A stretch of 60,838 nt of DNA from Candidatus Rokuibacteriota bacterium (GCA_023248995.1 JAHFDN010000017.1:1-60838), one strand, 5' to 3'. Counted from the first letter of the stretch, positions 32,925 through 42,067 are shown. Made by a program: numbers and translations. The notes: a model not told the origin generated them from the sequence alone.

Positions 32925-33685
32925 TGGCGGCCGGCATGCTTACCCTGGGCGCGGTCGTGGGAAGTTTCCTGAACGTCTGCGCCTCGCGCCTGCCCAAAGG
33001 GAAAAGCCTCTGGATGCCCGGCTCGGCCTGCCCGGCCTGCCAGAGCCCGATCCGGTGGCACGACAACATCCCGGTTTTGAGCTTCGTCCTTCTCCGAGGG
33101 CACTGCCGCGACTGCAAGGTGAGGATCGCGTGGCGGTACCCGGCCGTGGAACTGGCGACAGCCCTTTTGTTCGCCCTTGCCTATGTCCAGATCGGATGGC
33201 GATGGGAGCTCGCGCTCGCTCTCGTCTTCCTCTCCGCCCTGACCGTCATCACGGTGATCGATCTCGAGCACCAATTGATCCCTGACCGAATCACCCTTCC
33301 GGCCATCGCGGTCGGCTTTGCCGGGAGTGTCGCGGTGGGGAAGAATTCCTGGCTCGAATACGCGCTCGGCGTCCTGCTGGGCGGCGGCATCTTCTTCGTG
33401 ATCATCGAGCTGAGCCGAATCGTCCTGGGGGTGCCCGGCATGGGCGGCGGCGACATGAAGCTCGGCGCCATGATCGGAGCATTCGTCGGCTGGAAGCTCT
33501 TGCTGCCCGGCCTGTTTCTGGCTGTCTTCTTCGGGGGCGTCGTTGCCGTGGCGCTCCTGGCCGCTGGCCGGAAAGGGCGGAAGGATCCGCTCCCCTTTGG
33601 TCCGTTCCTAGCCTTGGGGGGCGCGGTCAGTCTCTTTTGGGGGGAGGGAATCGTTCAATGGTATGTCAAAGCGTTCGCCGGCTAG
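32921..33685 (+). CDS. pilD: prepilin peptidase / N-methyltransferase PilD
   Basis: A 254-aa polytopic membrane aspartic protease that cleaves prepilin leaders and methylates the new N-terminus. The N-terminal methylase part has VVGSFLNVCASRLPKG and a four-Cys zinc site (Cys37, 40, 62, 65 in CPAC and CRDC). The catalytic aspartates are Asp114 in VITVIDLEHQLIPD and Asp178 in GMGGGDMKLG. About seven membrane segments are visible. The start is ATGATG, overlapping the pilin-like gene stop. It serves all four pilin-type proteins of the locus. Confidence 0.95.
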   Translation: MMAAGMLTLGAVVGSFLNVCASRLPKGKSLWMPGSACPACQSPIRWHDNIPVLSFVLLRGHCRDCKVRIAWRYPAVELATALLFALAYVQIGWRWELALALVFLSALTVITVIDLEHQLIPDRITLPAIAVGFAGSVAVGKNSWLEYALGVLLGGGIFFVIIELSRIVLGVPGMGGGDMKLGAMIGAFVGWKLLLPGLFLAVFFGGVVAVALLAAGRKGRKDPLPFGPFLALGGAVSLFWGEGIVQWYVKAFAG

Positions 33686-34161
33686 ACCAGCGAGGCTGGA
33701 CCCTCGCCGAACTCCTCGTTGTCATCGCAGTCATCGGGATCCTCGCCGCGATGGCGATCCCGCTCATGATGACCTATGTGCGGAGCTCAACGGTGAGGGC
33801 AGGCGCCCAGGAGCTCAGAACCGGCCTGAACCGGGCCAAACAGCTTGCGATCACTCTCCGCCAGAACGTCTGCGTCCAACCGGCCGGAACCGGCTACCAG
33901 TTCCGCAACACGTGTCCAGGCGGAGCGCTTCTACCGACGGCCAACATAACTGGCGCCGACCCAACGGGGACCTTCAGGCTCCAGAATAGCGTAACGGTGA
34001 CCTCGGGTGCTCCCGTGACGTTCACTCCTCTCGGGAACGCGACCCTGGCAGGAACGTACACGGTGACCGGCCCCCCGCCGCCGCCGAATACCCTCAACGT
34101 CACGGTATCGGTGGCCGGCCGAATCCAGTGCGTCAACCCGGTGTTGCTGACACCGTGCTGA
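33658..34161 (+). CDS. FimT/GspH-family minor pseudopilin
   Basis: A 167-aa pseudopilin of the GspH/FimT type. The processing site QRG-WTLAELLVVIAVIGILAAMA has an atypical Trp at mature position 1 and Ala at 3; Glu5 is kept. The downstream segment VRAGAQELRTGLNRAKQLAITLRQ is typical of FimT. The globular domain has cysteines in NVCVQ, NTCPG, QCVN and a terminal TPC. It would prime pilus assembly or, in some bacteria, bind DNA. ATG 33658 lies 28 nt inside pilD; earlier in-frame starts would add residues without a leader-like sequence. Confidence 0.85.
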   Translation: MVCQSVRRLDQRGWTLAELLVVIAVIGILAAMAIPLMMTYVRSSTVRAGAQELRTGLNRAKQLAITLRQNVCVQPAGTGYQFRNTCPGGALLPTANITGADPTGTFRLQNSVTVTSGAPVTFTPLGNATLAGTYTVTGPPPPPNTLNVTVSVAGRIQCVNPVLLTPC

Positions 34162-34416
34162 CACCTGCTCGACGCGCAGAGAGGGCCCTTCGCTAATCGC
34201 CTATTTTCCTTGATGTTCCTCCCGCGTAGGGGGGCTGGCATAGGGGATGCACTCTCGCTCGCCTACGGACCTGCCTCAATGCCAACGACCGAATGCGCCA
34301 CGCTCGCTCCGACCTGTGGGGGAGATATGGACCTGGCAGGACCCCTAGCCCTAGCCCTTGCCCCTGCCGCGGAGGCTTCCAGCGCCGGTAGTGGTTACGG
34401 AATGTCCAGAGAAAAG
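34162..34416. other. non-coding stretch between the pseudopilin gene and the pilM promoter
   Basis: No convincing gene, RNA or terminator was found. A short frame at 34210-34461 has no recognisable protein features and runs into the promoter. A Pro/Leu-like CCCTAGCCCTAGCCCTTGCCCC stretch near 34345 is a small tandem repeat of about 6 bp. Confidence 0.5.
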
Positions 34417-34446
34417 TTGACACGAAATATTCGAACTCCCTATAAT
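34417..34446 (+). promoter_or_regulatory. consensus sigma-70 promoter of pilMNOPQ
   Basis: TTGACA (34417-34422) and TATAAT (34441-34446), both perfect matches, with an 18-nt spacer. The region is AT-rich. It drives a leader of about 110 nt before pilM, so pilMNOPQ is under different control from the sigma-54 pilin promoters. Confidence 0.85.
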
Positions 34447-34477
34447 TCCTGCATTGCATAATTTTGCTTATTTTAAG

Positions 34478-34561
34478 AGGAGTTTTGTCCGCTCCTTTTG
34501 ACGGGAACTCCTAAACGGGTTTCGCGGGAGTAAAGCGCTCCCGCCACAGCGAAGCCAGGAG
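34478..34561 (+). promoter_or_regulatory. structured 5' leader of pilM with competing Shine-Dalgarno-like arms
   Basis: Two perfect helices can be drawn. AGGAGTT (34478-34484) pairs with AACTCCT (34506-34512), and GCGGGAG (34524-34530) pairs with CTCCCGC (34538-34544) over a 7-nt loop. The pilM Shine-Dalgarno AGGAG (34557-34561) is identical to the first arm and could pair with the same CTCCT, so the first helix would free the ribosome site. It does not match the GEMM cyclic-di-nucleotide riboswitch. Function is inferred only from pairing by eye. Confidence 0.45.
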
Positions 34562-34566
34562 AAGGA

Positions 34567-35634
34567 ATGGGCTTATTTTCTCGTAAAAAGGCGGCCTTCG
34601 GTCTCGACATCGGGTCGAGTGCCGTGAAGCTGGTCCAGCTCGATCAGGGGACGCAAGGGTACGCGCTCAGCCGATTCGCCATGGTAGAACTGCCGCCCGA
34701 CGCCATCGGCGAAGGCATGATCAAGGACCCCCCTCTGGTCGTGGAAGCGATCAAAGAAGTCGTCGGCAAGGCCGGCGTTGCCTCCAAGGAGGCGGTCATC
34801 TCGGTGTCAGGCCGAGAGCTCATCATGAAAAAGATTCAGCTCCCGAAGGTCACCCCGAAGGAGCTCGAAGACGCGATCCTGCTGGAGGCCGAGCATCACA
34901 TCAACCTGCCCATCGAGGAAGTGTACCTGGACCATCAGGTGGTGGGACAGTCGGCGGGCCAGAGCGGCACGATGGACGTGATGCTGGTGGCGGTGAAGAA
35001 GACGAAGATCAACGAGTACGTGGCCGTGGTCGAGGAGGCGGGGCTCACCCCGGTGGTGGTGGACGCGGACGCCTTCGCCATCCAGAACCAGTACGAGATC
35101 AACAATCCGGAGGCGGGAGCGGAGGCGGTCGCCCTCATTGACATCGGCGCCTCGATCATGAAGACGAACGTGGTCCGCGGGGGCTTTTCCATCTTCGCCC
35201 GCGACATCACGTTCGGGGGGAACAACTACACCCGGGCCATTGCCCAGCGCCTTAACGTCCCGTTCGAGAAGGCGGAGTCGGCGAAGCGGGGAGAAAGCGT
35301 TCCGGGAGTCAACTGGGACGAGCTGGTTCCCTCTCTCGAAGCGGTCTCCCGCGAACTGTCTCTGGAGATCCAGCGGACCTTCGACTACTTCGCTTCCACG
35401 ACGGAATCGGAGCGGATCAGCCGGATCGTCCTCTCGGGCGGCTGCGCCAGGCTGCCGGGGATCGATGAGTTCCTCTCCTCCAGTTGGGGAATCCCCGTCG
35501 AGGTGGCCAAGCCGTTTCAGAACATCCGGTTCGACCCGAACCGCTTTACCGCCGACGACCTTTACGCCGCCGGGCCTGTTCTCACGGTGGCCGTGGGCCT
35601 CGGGATCCGCCGAGACGGCGACAAGCCCGCATGA
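34567..35634 (+). CDS. pilM: type IV pilus assembly protein PilM
   Basis: A 355-aa actin-like cytoplasmic ATP-binding protein that recruits PilN and links the cytoplasmic motor to the periplasmic alignment complex. The opening MGLFSRKKAAFGLDIGSSAVK is typical: a short membrane-proximal tag, then the phosphate-1 loop GLDIGSSAVKLVQL. Other family motifs are VALIDIGASIMKTNVVRGG and RIVLSGGCARLPGIDEFL. Shine-Dalgarno AGGAG lies 5 nt before the ATG. Its stop overlaps the pilN start by ATGA. It is first in pilMNOPQ. Confidence 0.96.
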   Translation: MGLFSRKKAAFGLDIGSSAVKLVQLDQGTQGYALSRFAMVELPPDAIGEGMIKDPPLVVEAIKEVVGKAGVASKEAVISVSGRELIMKKIQLPKVTPKELEDAILLEAEHHINLPIEEVYLDHQVVGQSAGQSGTMDVMLVAVKKTKINEYVAVVEEAGLTPVVVDADAFAIQNQYEINNPEAGAEAVALIDIGASIMKTNVVRGGFSIFARDITFGGNNYTRAIAQRLNVPFEKAESAKRGESVPGVNWDELVPSLEAVSRELSLEIQRTFDYFASTTESERISRIVLSGGCARLPGIDEFLSSSWGIPVEVAKPFQNIRFDPNRFTADDLYAAGPVLTVAVGLGIRRDGDKPA

Positions 35635-36182
35635 TCAAGATCAACCTCCTCCCGGAGCGCCCGCGCAGGCGGTTCGCGATCACCCTGCCGACCCTGCCGG
35701 GGCTGGGTCTGCTCTTCGGCGCGCTCTACGTCCTGGCGATCCTGGGAGTGGGCGGTTACTGGATCTTGCTCGTCCGGGAAGGTCGGGCGCTCACGGTGGA
35801 GATGGCGCAGATGGACAGGGAAATCGCCCAGTACCAGGCGGCCATCGCCGAGGGCAACCGGTACAAGAAGGAGAAGGAGGAGCTGGAGCGGCGCGTGGCG
35901 TTGATTGAACTCATCGCCCGCAACCAGAACCGGCCCGTCTACCTCCTGGATACCCTGCTTGATACCGTTCCGCCCGACGTCTGGCTCACGTCGATGGAAG
36001 AAAAGGAGCAGACGCTGAAAATCGTGGGGTCGGCGTTCTCCACCACGGCGGTGGCTGACTTCATGGCGAACCTCAAGAATTCCGGCAAATTCAGGGACGT
36101 GGACCTGGTCGTCTCGCGCCAGGACCTGGTCAAGATCCCCCGACTCGTGACCTTCGAGGTCACCTGCCGCTTCGACATCTAG
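35631..36182 (+). CDS. pilN: type IV pilus assembly protein PilN
   Basis: A 183-aa bitopic inner-membrane protein. The cytoplasmic N-terminus MIKINLLPERPRR carries the INLLP motif that binds PilM. It is followed by one membrane segment (about 25-50), a coiled coil rich in Glu and Lys (AEGNRYKKEKEELERRV), and a periplasmic ferredoxin-like fold (LTSMEEKEQTLKIVGSA). ATG 35631 overlaps the pilM stop; the frame is open further upstream, but that part lies inside pilM. Confidence 0.94.
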   Translation: MIKINLLPERPRRRFAITLPTLPGLGLLFGALYVLAILGVGGYWILLVREGRALTVEMAQMDREIAQYQAAIAEGNRYKKEKEELERRVALIELIARNQNRPVYLLDTLLDTVPPDVWLTSMEEKEQTLKIVGSAFSTTAVADFMANLKNSGKFRDVDLVVSRQDLVKIPRLVTFEVTCRFDI

Positions 36183-36186
36183 ACCC

Positions 36187-36780
36187 ATGGCATTCGAGTT
36201 CATTACCCAAGCACCGCGCCCGCAGAAGATCATCCTGGGGGTCTTCGGGCTCGTCGTCCTCGTCGCCGGGGGGTTTTTCCTTTTGCTCTCTCCCAAGTCG
36301 CTCGAGGTCGGCGCCTTGAGGGATCAGCGGGCGGTAAAACAGGCGGATCTCCTGCAGAGCAGGGCGGCGGCGGCGAGCCTGGCGCGCTTCAAAGAGGAGG
36401 CCAAAGCTCTGCGCGCCAAGCTCGAAACAGCCAAGGGGCGCCTCCCCTCCGAAAAGGAAATCCCCGGCCTCTACCGGCAAGTTTCTGATCTGGCGTTTCA
36501 GTCCGGCTTGTCGGTGAGCCTGTTCCAGCCCAAGGACCTCATCACGAAGGACATATACGAGGAGGTCCCGATCACCGTCAATGCCGAAGCCAGCTATCAT
36601 CAGCTCGGCTCTTTCTTCTATCAGCTCTCGCGACTTTCCCGGATCATCAACCTGACCGACCTCAAATTGACGGGGATCGCCAGACCGACAGGGACGGTAC
36701 GGGCCGATCTCGTTCTCACCACCTACGTCTTCCGCCCCGAGGGGGCGCCTCCGCCGGTAACCACGGGAGTCAAGCGATGA
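36187..36780 (+). CDS. pilO: type IV pilus assembly protein PilO
   Basis: A 197-aa inner-membrane protein that dimerises with PilN. It has an N-terminal membrane helix at about 15-37, a coiled-coil segment (about 50-85, SLARFKEEAKALRAKLETAK), and a periplasmic domain with PITVNAEASYHQLGSFFYQL and INLTDLKLTG, which are family signatures. It starts 4 nt after pilN and overlaps pilP by 4 nt. Confidence 0.93.
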   Translation: MAFEFITQAPRPQKIILGVFGLVVLVAGGFFLLLSPKSLEVGALRDQRAVKQADLLQSRAAAASLARFKEEAKALRAKLETAKGRLPSEKEIPGLYRQVSDLAFQSGLSVSLFQPKDLITKDIYEEVPITVNAEASYHQLGSFFYQLSRLSRIINLTDLKLTGIARPTGTVRADLVLTTYVFRPEGAPPPVTTGVKR

Positions 36781-37247
36781 GGATCCGGGGGTTGGCGGCG
36801 CTCGGGTTGGCCGGCCTCCTCGGGGGATGCGCCGGCGCTCCGCCTCCGGCCCCCGCCCCGCCCCGGACGGCGACGCCCGGGCCAGGCGCCCCCGGCAACG
36901 TGGCAGCTCCTCCGGTGGCCATGCCAAAGGAGCCGGAGCACCCTCCGCTCCTGGCCGTTGCGTACGAGCCCAAGGGGCGGCGGGACCCCTTCGCCTCGCT
37001 GGCTGCGAGCGAGGGGGCCAAGGGCTTCACGGTCGCCTCGGTGAAGCTCGTGGGCATCGTCGAGGGGCGACAGGGACGGCTCGCGCTCGTGGAGGCGCCG
37101 GACGGTCTCGGTTACATTTTGCGAAGCGGAGACCTTATCGGCGACGGCCGCGTGGTGGAGATCGGTCGCGACAACCTGACCTTCGCGGTCAGCCTTCGAC
37201 CCGGCATGCCCACGACCCGCCTGGTGTTGCGACTCAGAACGGAATAA
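36777..37247 (+). CDS. pilP: type IV pilus lipoprotein PilP
   Basis: A 156-aa lipoprotein linking the PilN/PilO platform to the PilQ secretin. The signal peptide has lipobox LLGGC with Cys18, followed by a Pro/Ala-rich unstructured linker (about 20-60). The compact C-terminal beta domain has YEPKGRRDPFASL, VASVKLVGIVEGRQGRLALVE and YILRSGDLIGDGRVVEI, all PilP family features. The start overlaps the pilO stop. Confidence 0.93.
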   Translation: MRIRGLAALGLAGLLGGCAGAPPPAPAPPRTATPGPGAPGNVAAPPVAMPKEPEHPPLLAVAYEPKGRRDPFASLAASEGAKGFTVASVKLVGIVEGRQGRLALVEAPDGLGYILRSGDLIGDGRVVEIGRDNLTFAVSLRPGMPTTRLVLRLRTE

Positions 37248-37259
37248 AGGGGGAGAGCG

Positions 37260-39662
37260 ATGAAGCGGTTTGGCTGGATGTGGGGTTTCCTTCTCGGTCT
37301 CAGCCTGGTGGGCGGGCTCGCGGCCCCCGGCGCCGGGGAGTCTCCGACCGGCGAGTCGCTCGTCCAGCTCCAGGACGTCGCCGTGGAGCCGAGGGACGGC
37401 GGCATGGTCGTCCAGATCAAGACAAGCGGCCCGGCCGCCTACGAGACATCACTGATCGACACGCCGACACGGCTGGTCATTGACCTGGAGTCCACCGGCT
37501 ACGGCTGGCGCAAGACCCCGCTGCCCGTGGGTCTGGACCCCATCCGCCAAATCCACGGCGGCCAATGGAGGAAAGGCGTGGCCCGCGTGGTCGTGGAGTT
37601 GACCCGAAAGGTGGGCTACCGAATCGAGGAAAATCCTGAAGGGCTCACCGTGATGCTGGAGCCCTCCACGACCCCGGAGGCGTCTTCCAAGGCCAAATCC
37701 GTGGAGGTGGCCAAAGTCGAGCCGTCGTTCGCAGAGGCCAAGCCGGCCGAGGCCAAGGCGGAAGACGCCGGGCAAGGCGCGGAGACTCCGCCGCCAGCGG
37801 TCGTGGCACCCCCCGCCCCAAAGCCCGAGGTGGCAAAGGCTCCTGAGCCGCCCCCTCCGCCCAAGGTCCGGACGCCGGAAGGCGAGGCGAAGAAGATGGC
37901 GGCAGTGGACCCGTCTCCGGTCCGGGTGGCTCAAACCACCCAGCCTCCGGCGCCGGCCAACGGCTCCCGGCTGATCTCGCTGGACTTCAAAGACGCCGAT
38001 GTCGTGAACCTCCTCCGAATCCTCGCCGCCGAGAGCGGCAAGAACATCGTGGTCGGAGAGGACGTGCGGGGCAAGATCTCGATCTCGCTCCGCAACGTCC
38101 CCTGGGAACTGGCGCTCGAGACGATCCTGGAGGCAAAGGGGCTGCAGAAGGTGGAAAAGGATAACGTCGTCCGGATCGTGTCCACCGAGCAGCTCACCAA
38201 GGAGCGCGAAGCCAAGGCCAAGGCGGAAGAGGCCAAGATTAAGGGCGAGGCCGAGGCCCGGACCAAGCTGGCCGAGGCTCAGCTCAAGGAGGCCGAGGCC
38301 CAGCAGAGGAAGGCCGCCACGGAAGCGGCCATCGCGGAGGCCCTGGCCCGCGGGCCGCTCCGGGAGGACACGATCCGCCTCAATTACGCCGACCCCGAGG
38401 AGGTAGCCAAGACCCTCCAGGGGATTTTGGGCATTCCGGAAGGCGGAGCGCCCGCTGCCGCCCCCCCGACTTACCAGCCAGGGGTGACCCCCAGCATCGG
38501 CATGGGTGGGGGGGCCCCTCCGATCGCCCAGCCCCCATTCTCTGCGCTCTACGGCCCCCAGGCGGGCGCGCCGACAACCCCCGCGGCAGTAGGGGCTGCT
38601 AGTGCGGAAGTGCTCGCAAAGGGGCTGACAATCCGGGCCAACAAGTCCACCAACACGCTCTTCCTCCGCCTCTACAAGAACGATCTGGAACGGGTCATAA
38701 AGCTCATCAAGGAGACGCTGGACATCGCGCTCCCCCAGGTGAGGATCGAGGCCCGGATGGAGATCCTAGATCGGCCCTCCCTCATCGACATCGGTGTCCA
38801 GTGGGGGGGCGCCGGGGCCGCCCGCGACGGGCACAACATCCTCGTCGGCCAGGGATTCACGAGGGGTTCGGACCTGACCAGGACGGTCGGCATCGCGCCC
38901 AGTCCAGGCGCGACGCCCGGGGTTCCCGGGTTGTTCGGATTTCCCGGTGTCGTGAACCCCGCGGTGACCCTCGCGAACCTGCTCCCTGTGGCCGCAGCCA
39001 CGGGATTGCCCACGGGTGGGAACCTCCTGAACCTTCCCCTCGAGAGTACAAACACTGCCGCCGGCGGCATCAACTTCGGGATCATCGGGACCCGGTTCAA
39101 CCTCAACCTGGCTCTGCAGGCCCTGGAGAGGCAGCAGAAGAGCAGGTCGCTTTCGCGCCCTGAGATCGTCACGGTGGAGAACAAACCCGCCCAGATGTCA
39201 GTCGGCGCGGAGATTCCCTATTCCACGGTGAGCTCCGCCGGCACCTCGGTCCAGTTCAAGGAGGCCGTGCTGTCGCTCACGGTCACCCCGACGGTCATCC
39301 GCGAGGGAGATATTACCAAGATCAAGATGAAGGTCATCGTGGAGAACAACTCCCGCGCTCCGGCCGCACAGGACGTCGGCGGCGTCCCGGCGATCAGCAA
39401 GCGAAGGGCTGAGACCGAGGTGGTCGTGACGGAAGGCGAAGTTCTTGTCATCGGCGGGGTGACGCAGCGCGATAGTACCGAAACCATTACCAAGGTCCCG
39501 CTGCTCGGCGACATCCCGCTCCTTGGCTGGCTCTTCAAGAAGCGAACAGAGTCGACCGACCCAGACCGGGAACTCGTCGTCTTCATCGCCCCCTCCGTCG
39601 TGAAGGGCGGGAGCCCCTATCCCACCGTCAGGCCGCTAGCGGATAAGCCCAAGGGGCCATGA
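37260..39662 (+). CDS. pilQ: type IV pilus secretin PilQ
   Basis: An 800-aa outer-membrane secretin that forms the channel for the pilus. It has a signal peptide at about 1-27, then an AMIN domain ([19 protein letters not shown] onward) that can bind peptidoglycan. A Pro/Ala/Glu-rich linker follows at about 135-230, then STN/N0 ([17 protein letters not shown]). A Lys/Ala/Glu coiled coil at about 315-365 inside the N domains is a notable insertion. The N1 domain contains [20 protein letters not shown], and the secretin domain [25 protein letters not shown] box precedes the ATG. Its stop overlaps the aroC start. Confidence 0.95.
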   Translation: MKRFGWMWGFLLGLSLVGGLAAPGAGESPTGESLVQLQDVAVEPRDGGMVVQIKTSGPAAYETSLIDTPTRLVIDLESTGYGWRKTPLPVGLDPIRQIHGGQWRKGVARVVVELTRKVGYRIEENPEGLTVMLEPSTTPEASSKAKSVEVAKVEPSFAEAKPAEAKAEDAGQGAETPPPAVVAPPAPKPEVAKAPEPPPPPKVRTPEGEAKKMAAVDPSPVRVAQTTQPPAPANGSRLISLDFKDADVVNLLRILAAESGKNIVVGEDVRGKISISLRNVPWELALETILEAKGLQKVEKDNVVRIVSTEQLTKEREAKAKAEEAKIKGEAEARTKLAEAQLKEAEAQQRKAATEAAIAEALARGPLREDTIRLNYADPEEVAKTLQGILGIPEGGAPAAAPPTYQPGVTPSIGMGGGAPPIAQPPFSALYGPQAGAPTTPAAVGAASAEVLAKGLTIRANKSTNTLFLRLYKNDLERVIKLIKETLDIALPQVRIEARMEILDRPSLIDIGVQWGGAGAARDGHNILVGQGFTRGSDLTRTVGIAPSPGATPGVPGLFGFPGVVNPAVTLANLLPVAAATGLPTGGNLLNLPLESTNTAAGGINFGIIGTRFNLNLALQALERQQKSRSLSRPEIVTVENKPAQMSVGAEIPYSTVSSAGTSVQFKEAVLSLTVTPTVIREGDITKIKMKVIVENNSRAPAAQDVGGVPAISKRRAETEVVVTEGEVLVIGGVTQRDSTETITKVPLLGDIPLLGWLFKKRTESTDPDRELVVFIAPSVVKGGSPYPTVRPLADKPKGP

Positions 39663-40831
39663 GCCTGGCCTTCCGCTTCCTCACCGCGGGCGAATCCCAC
39701 GGTGAGGCTCTGGTCGCCGTCATCGACGGCGTGCCGGCGGGCTTCCCTCTGACCGAAGACGACATCAACGTGGATCTGGCCCGCCGCCAGCGCGGCTACG
39801 GCCGCGGCGGCCGGATGAAGATCGAGCGAGACCGGGTGCACATCACCTCCGGCGTCCGCTGGGGGCAGACGCTCGGAAGCCCCCTCACGATGACCATCCC
39901 CAACCTGGACTGGGAAAACTGGAAGGCCACCATGTCGGTGGCCCCTCCCGAGCCCGGCGCCGCCGCCAAGCAGATCACCCGACCCCGGCCCGGTCACGCC
40001 GACCTCGCCGGCGCCATGAAATACGGGCACAAGGACATCAGGAACGTCCTCGAGCGCTCGAGCGCCCGCGAGACCACCGCGCGCGTGGCGGTCGCCGGGG
40101 TGGCGAAGAAGCTCCTGGGCCAGTTCGGCATCGAGATCCTGAGCCACGTCACCGAGATCGGCGGAGTGCGGATCGGAGAGCTCGACCTGCCGTGGAGCGA
40201 GATCCGGCGTCGGGCTGAAGAGTCCGAGGTGCGCTGCGCCGACCCGGAGGCGGCGGAGCGGATGATCGCCGCGATCGACGACGCCAAGGCCAAGGGCGAT
40301 ACGCTGGGAGGGGTCTTCGAGGTCGTGGCCCTCGGCTGCCCCGTGGGGCTGGGCTCCTACGTCCAGTGGGACCTCCGGCTCGACGGCAGGCTGGCCCAGG
40401 CGTTCTGCGCGATCCAGGCCATCAAGGGCGCGGAGCTCGGCCTGGGCTTCGAGACCGCGCGCCGCCCCGGTTCCCAGGTCCACGACGAGATCCTCTACGA
40501 TGCCGACCAGGGGTTCAAGCGGACCACCAACAACGCGGGCGGTCTCGAGGGAGGCGTGACCAACGGCCAGCCCGTCGTCGTCCGGGCCGCCATGAAGCCT
40601 TTGTCCACGCTCCGCACCCCGCTCCGCTCGGTGGACGTGGCAACCAAGGAGGCCGTGGAGGCCGTGGTGGAGCGGAGCGACGTCTGCGCAGTCCCGGCGG
40701 CCGGCATCGTCGGCGAGGCCATGATGGCCATCGTCCTCGCTCAGGCGTTTGTCGAAAAATTCGGCGGCGACAGCCTGGAGGAGATCCGCCGGAACTACAA
40801 CGCCTATCAGGACTCCCTGAAGAGCTGGTAG
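39659..40831 (+). CDS. aroC: chorismate synthase
   Basis: A 390-aa FMNH2-dependent enzyme converting 5-enolpyruvylshikimate-3-phosphate to chorismate, the last shikimate-pathway step. Signatures are [33 protein letters not shown], the [14 protein letters not shown] motif and [18 protein letters not shown] near 135-155. The C-terminal DAIL-type region is [18 protein letters not shown]. The ATG overlaps the pilQ stop by 4 nt, so synthesis is coupled to the pilus operon. In many proteobacteria pilMNOPQ is followed by aroK-aroB; here aroC takes the aroK place. Confidence 0.97.
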   Translation: MSLAFRFLTAGESHGEALVAVIDGVPAGFPLTEDDINVDLARRQRGYGRGGRMKIERDRVHITSGVRWGQTLGSPLTMTIPNLDWENWKATMSVAPPEPGAAAKQITRPRPGHADLAGAMKYGHKDIRNVLERSSARETTARVAVAGVAKKLLGQFGIEILSHVTEIGGVRIGELDLPWSEIRRRAEESEVRCADPEAAERMIAAIDDAKAKGDTLGGVFEVVALGCPVGLGSYVQWDLRLDGRLAQAFCAIQAIKGAELGLGFETARRPGSQVHDEILYDADQGFKRTTNNAGGLEGGVTNGQPVVVRAAMKPLSTLRTPLRSVDVATKEAVEAVVERSDVCAVPAAGIVGEAMMAIVLAQAFVEKFGGDSLEEIRRNYNAYQDSLKSW

Positions 40832-40835
40832 CGCG

Positions 40836-40900
40836 ACCCACCTGCGGTGGGTGCCCGCAAGGGACTGGGCCTCTATCTGCCTGCCGCGCCTCCGGCGCGG
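40836..40900. repeat. two perfect intergenic palindromes between aroC and aroB
   Basis: ACCCACC-TGC-GGTGGGT (40836-40852) and CCGCGCC-TCC-GGCGCGG (40884-40900) are 7-bp perfect hairpins with 3-nt loops. They look like a REP-type spacer element rather than coding DNA, and the first contains the only canonical in-frame start codon for aroB. Confidence 0.6.
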
Positions 40901-42017
40901 GTCCAGAAGAGGAGGGCCCTCTATCACCGAAATTACCGTCAACCTCGGTCCCCGATCCTACGCGATCCTCGTGGGGGCCGGAGCCCTGCGCTCGGTCGGG
41001 TCCCGGCTGTCCGCCCTGGGCTCGGGGCGGAGGACCGCCCTCGTGAGCGACCGGTCGGTCATGGCGCTTTACGGGCCAGCCGTGACCGAGAGCCTCCGCG
41101 CCGCCGGCTTCGCGGTGACGGAGGTCCTCGTCCCCGAGGGTGAAACAGCGAAGACCTTGGCGGTGGCCGAGCGGTGCTGGGACGAGTGCCTGGCAGCTGG
41201 GCTCGATCGAACCTCCACGCTCCTTGCGCTGGGGGGCGGCGCCGTGGGAGACCTGGCGGGGTTCGTCGCCGCCACGTACATGCGGGGCATCCCCTTCGTC
41301 CAGCTCCCCACCACCCTGGTCGCCCAGGTGGACGCGGCCATCGGAGGGAAGGTCGCCATCGATCACCCCCGGGCCAAGAATCTCATCGGGGCCTTCCACC
41401 AGCCGCGCGTGGTCGTCGTGGATCCGTCGGTCCTCCTGACGCTGCCGGAGGCGGAATTCAGGTCGGGGCTGGCCGAGGTGGTCAAGCACGGGATCGTGCT
41501 GGACGCGGCCTACTTCGACGACGTCGCCCTCCACGTCCCCGAGATCCTCTCGCGGGATCTCCCGACCCTGGAGCGGATCATCGCGGGCTCCTGCCGGCTG
41601 AAGGGCCGCATCGTCGAGGCCGACGAGCGCGAAGGAGGCCCCCGGGCGGCCCTGAACTACGGCCATACCGTCGGTCACGCCCTGGAAGCGGCGACCTCGT
41701 TTTCCAAGTGGCTCCACGGGGAAGCGGTGTCTCTGGGGATCGTCGCGGCCGCGCGGATCGCCGAACAACTGGGCCTGGCGGCTCCCGACACCGGCGCCCG
41801 GCAGGTCAAGCTCCTGAAGGCGATCGGGCTTCCCGTGGCGTTCTCGGCTCCGGCGCCCGAGGTCATCGTCCGGGCCATCGCCAGCGACAAGAAGGCGCGC
41901 GACGGCAAGGTCCCGTTCGTCCTGGCGCCGCGCATCGGGGAGTTCCGGCTGGTCTTCGACATCCCCGCCGATCTGATCGCTCAGGTCCTCGGAGAAATCC
42001 AACGAGCCGCCGCATGA
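40851..42017 (+). CDS. aroB: 3-dehydroquinate synthase
   Basis: Converts DAHP to 3-dehydroquinate, the second shikimate-pathway step, using NAD and a metal. The domain runs from ITVNLGPRSYAILVGAG to the end. It has LALGGGAVGDLAGFVAATYMRG for NAD binding, LPTTLVAQVDAAIGGK, and metal-ligand region GYNGHTV-like LNYGHTVGHALE followed by LHGEAVSLG. The start is uncertain. GTG 40851 is the only canonical in-frame start, but it lies in a hairpin and adds 24 residues unlike AroB (ARDWASICLPRLRRG). AGGAGG at 40909-40915 is 7 nt before ATC 40923, which would give a family-like N-terminus. Confidence 0.93.
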   Translation: MPARDWASICLPRLRRGSRRGGPSITEITVNLGPRSYAILVGAGALRSVGSRLSALGSGRRTALVSDRSVMALYGPAVTESLRAAGFAVTEVLVPEGETAKTLAVAERCWDECLAAGLDRTSTLLALGGGAVGDLAGFVAATYMRGIPFVQLPTTLVAQVDAAIGGKVAIDHPRAKNLIGAFHQPRVVVVDPSVLLTLPEAEFRSGLAEVVKHGIVLDAAYFDDVALHVPEILSRDLPTLERIIAGSCRLKGRIVEADEREGGPRAALNYGHTVGHALEAATSFSKWLHGEAVSLGIVAAARIAEQLGLAAPDTGARQVKLLKAIGLPVAFSAPAPEVIVRAIASDKKARDGKVPFVLAPRIGEFRLVFDIPADLIAQVLGEIQRAAA

Positions 42018-42028
42018 GCGAGGCTCGG

Positions 42029-42058
42029 TTGACAAGCGCGGCCGCCCCCCCGTATAAA
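42029..42058 (+). promoter_or_regulatory. strong promoter before the TPR gene
   Basis: TTGACA (42029-42034) and TATAAA (42053-42058) with an 18-nt spacer, just after the aroB stop. The -10 ends 9 nt before ATG 42068, so the transcript from here would be almost leaderless. Confidence 0.6.
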
Positions 42059-42067
42059 GGAGAGGCC

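Noticed and set aside
34210-34461. 83-codon open frame before pilM
   Set aside because: No protein features or RBS, and it overlaps the consensus promoter.
34478-34561. GEMM cyclic-di-GMP/cGAMP riboswitch before pilM
   Set aside because: The conserved GEMM core and its GAAA tetraloop and receptor are not present.
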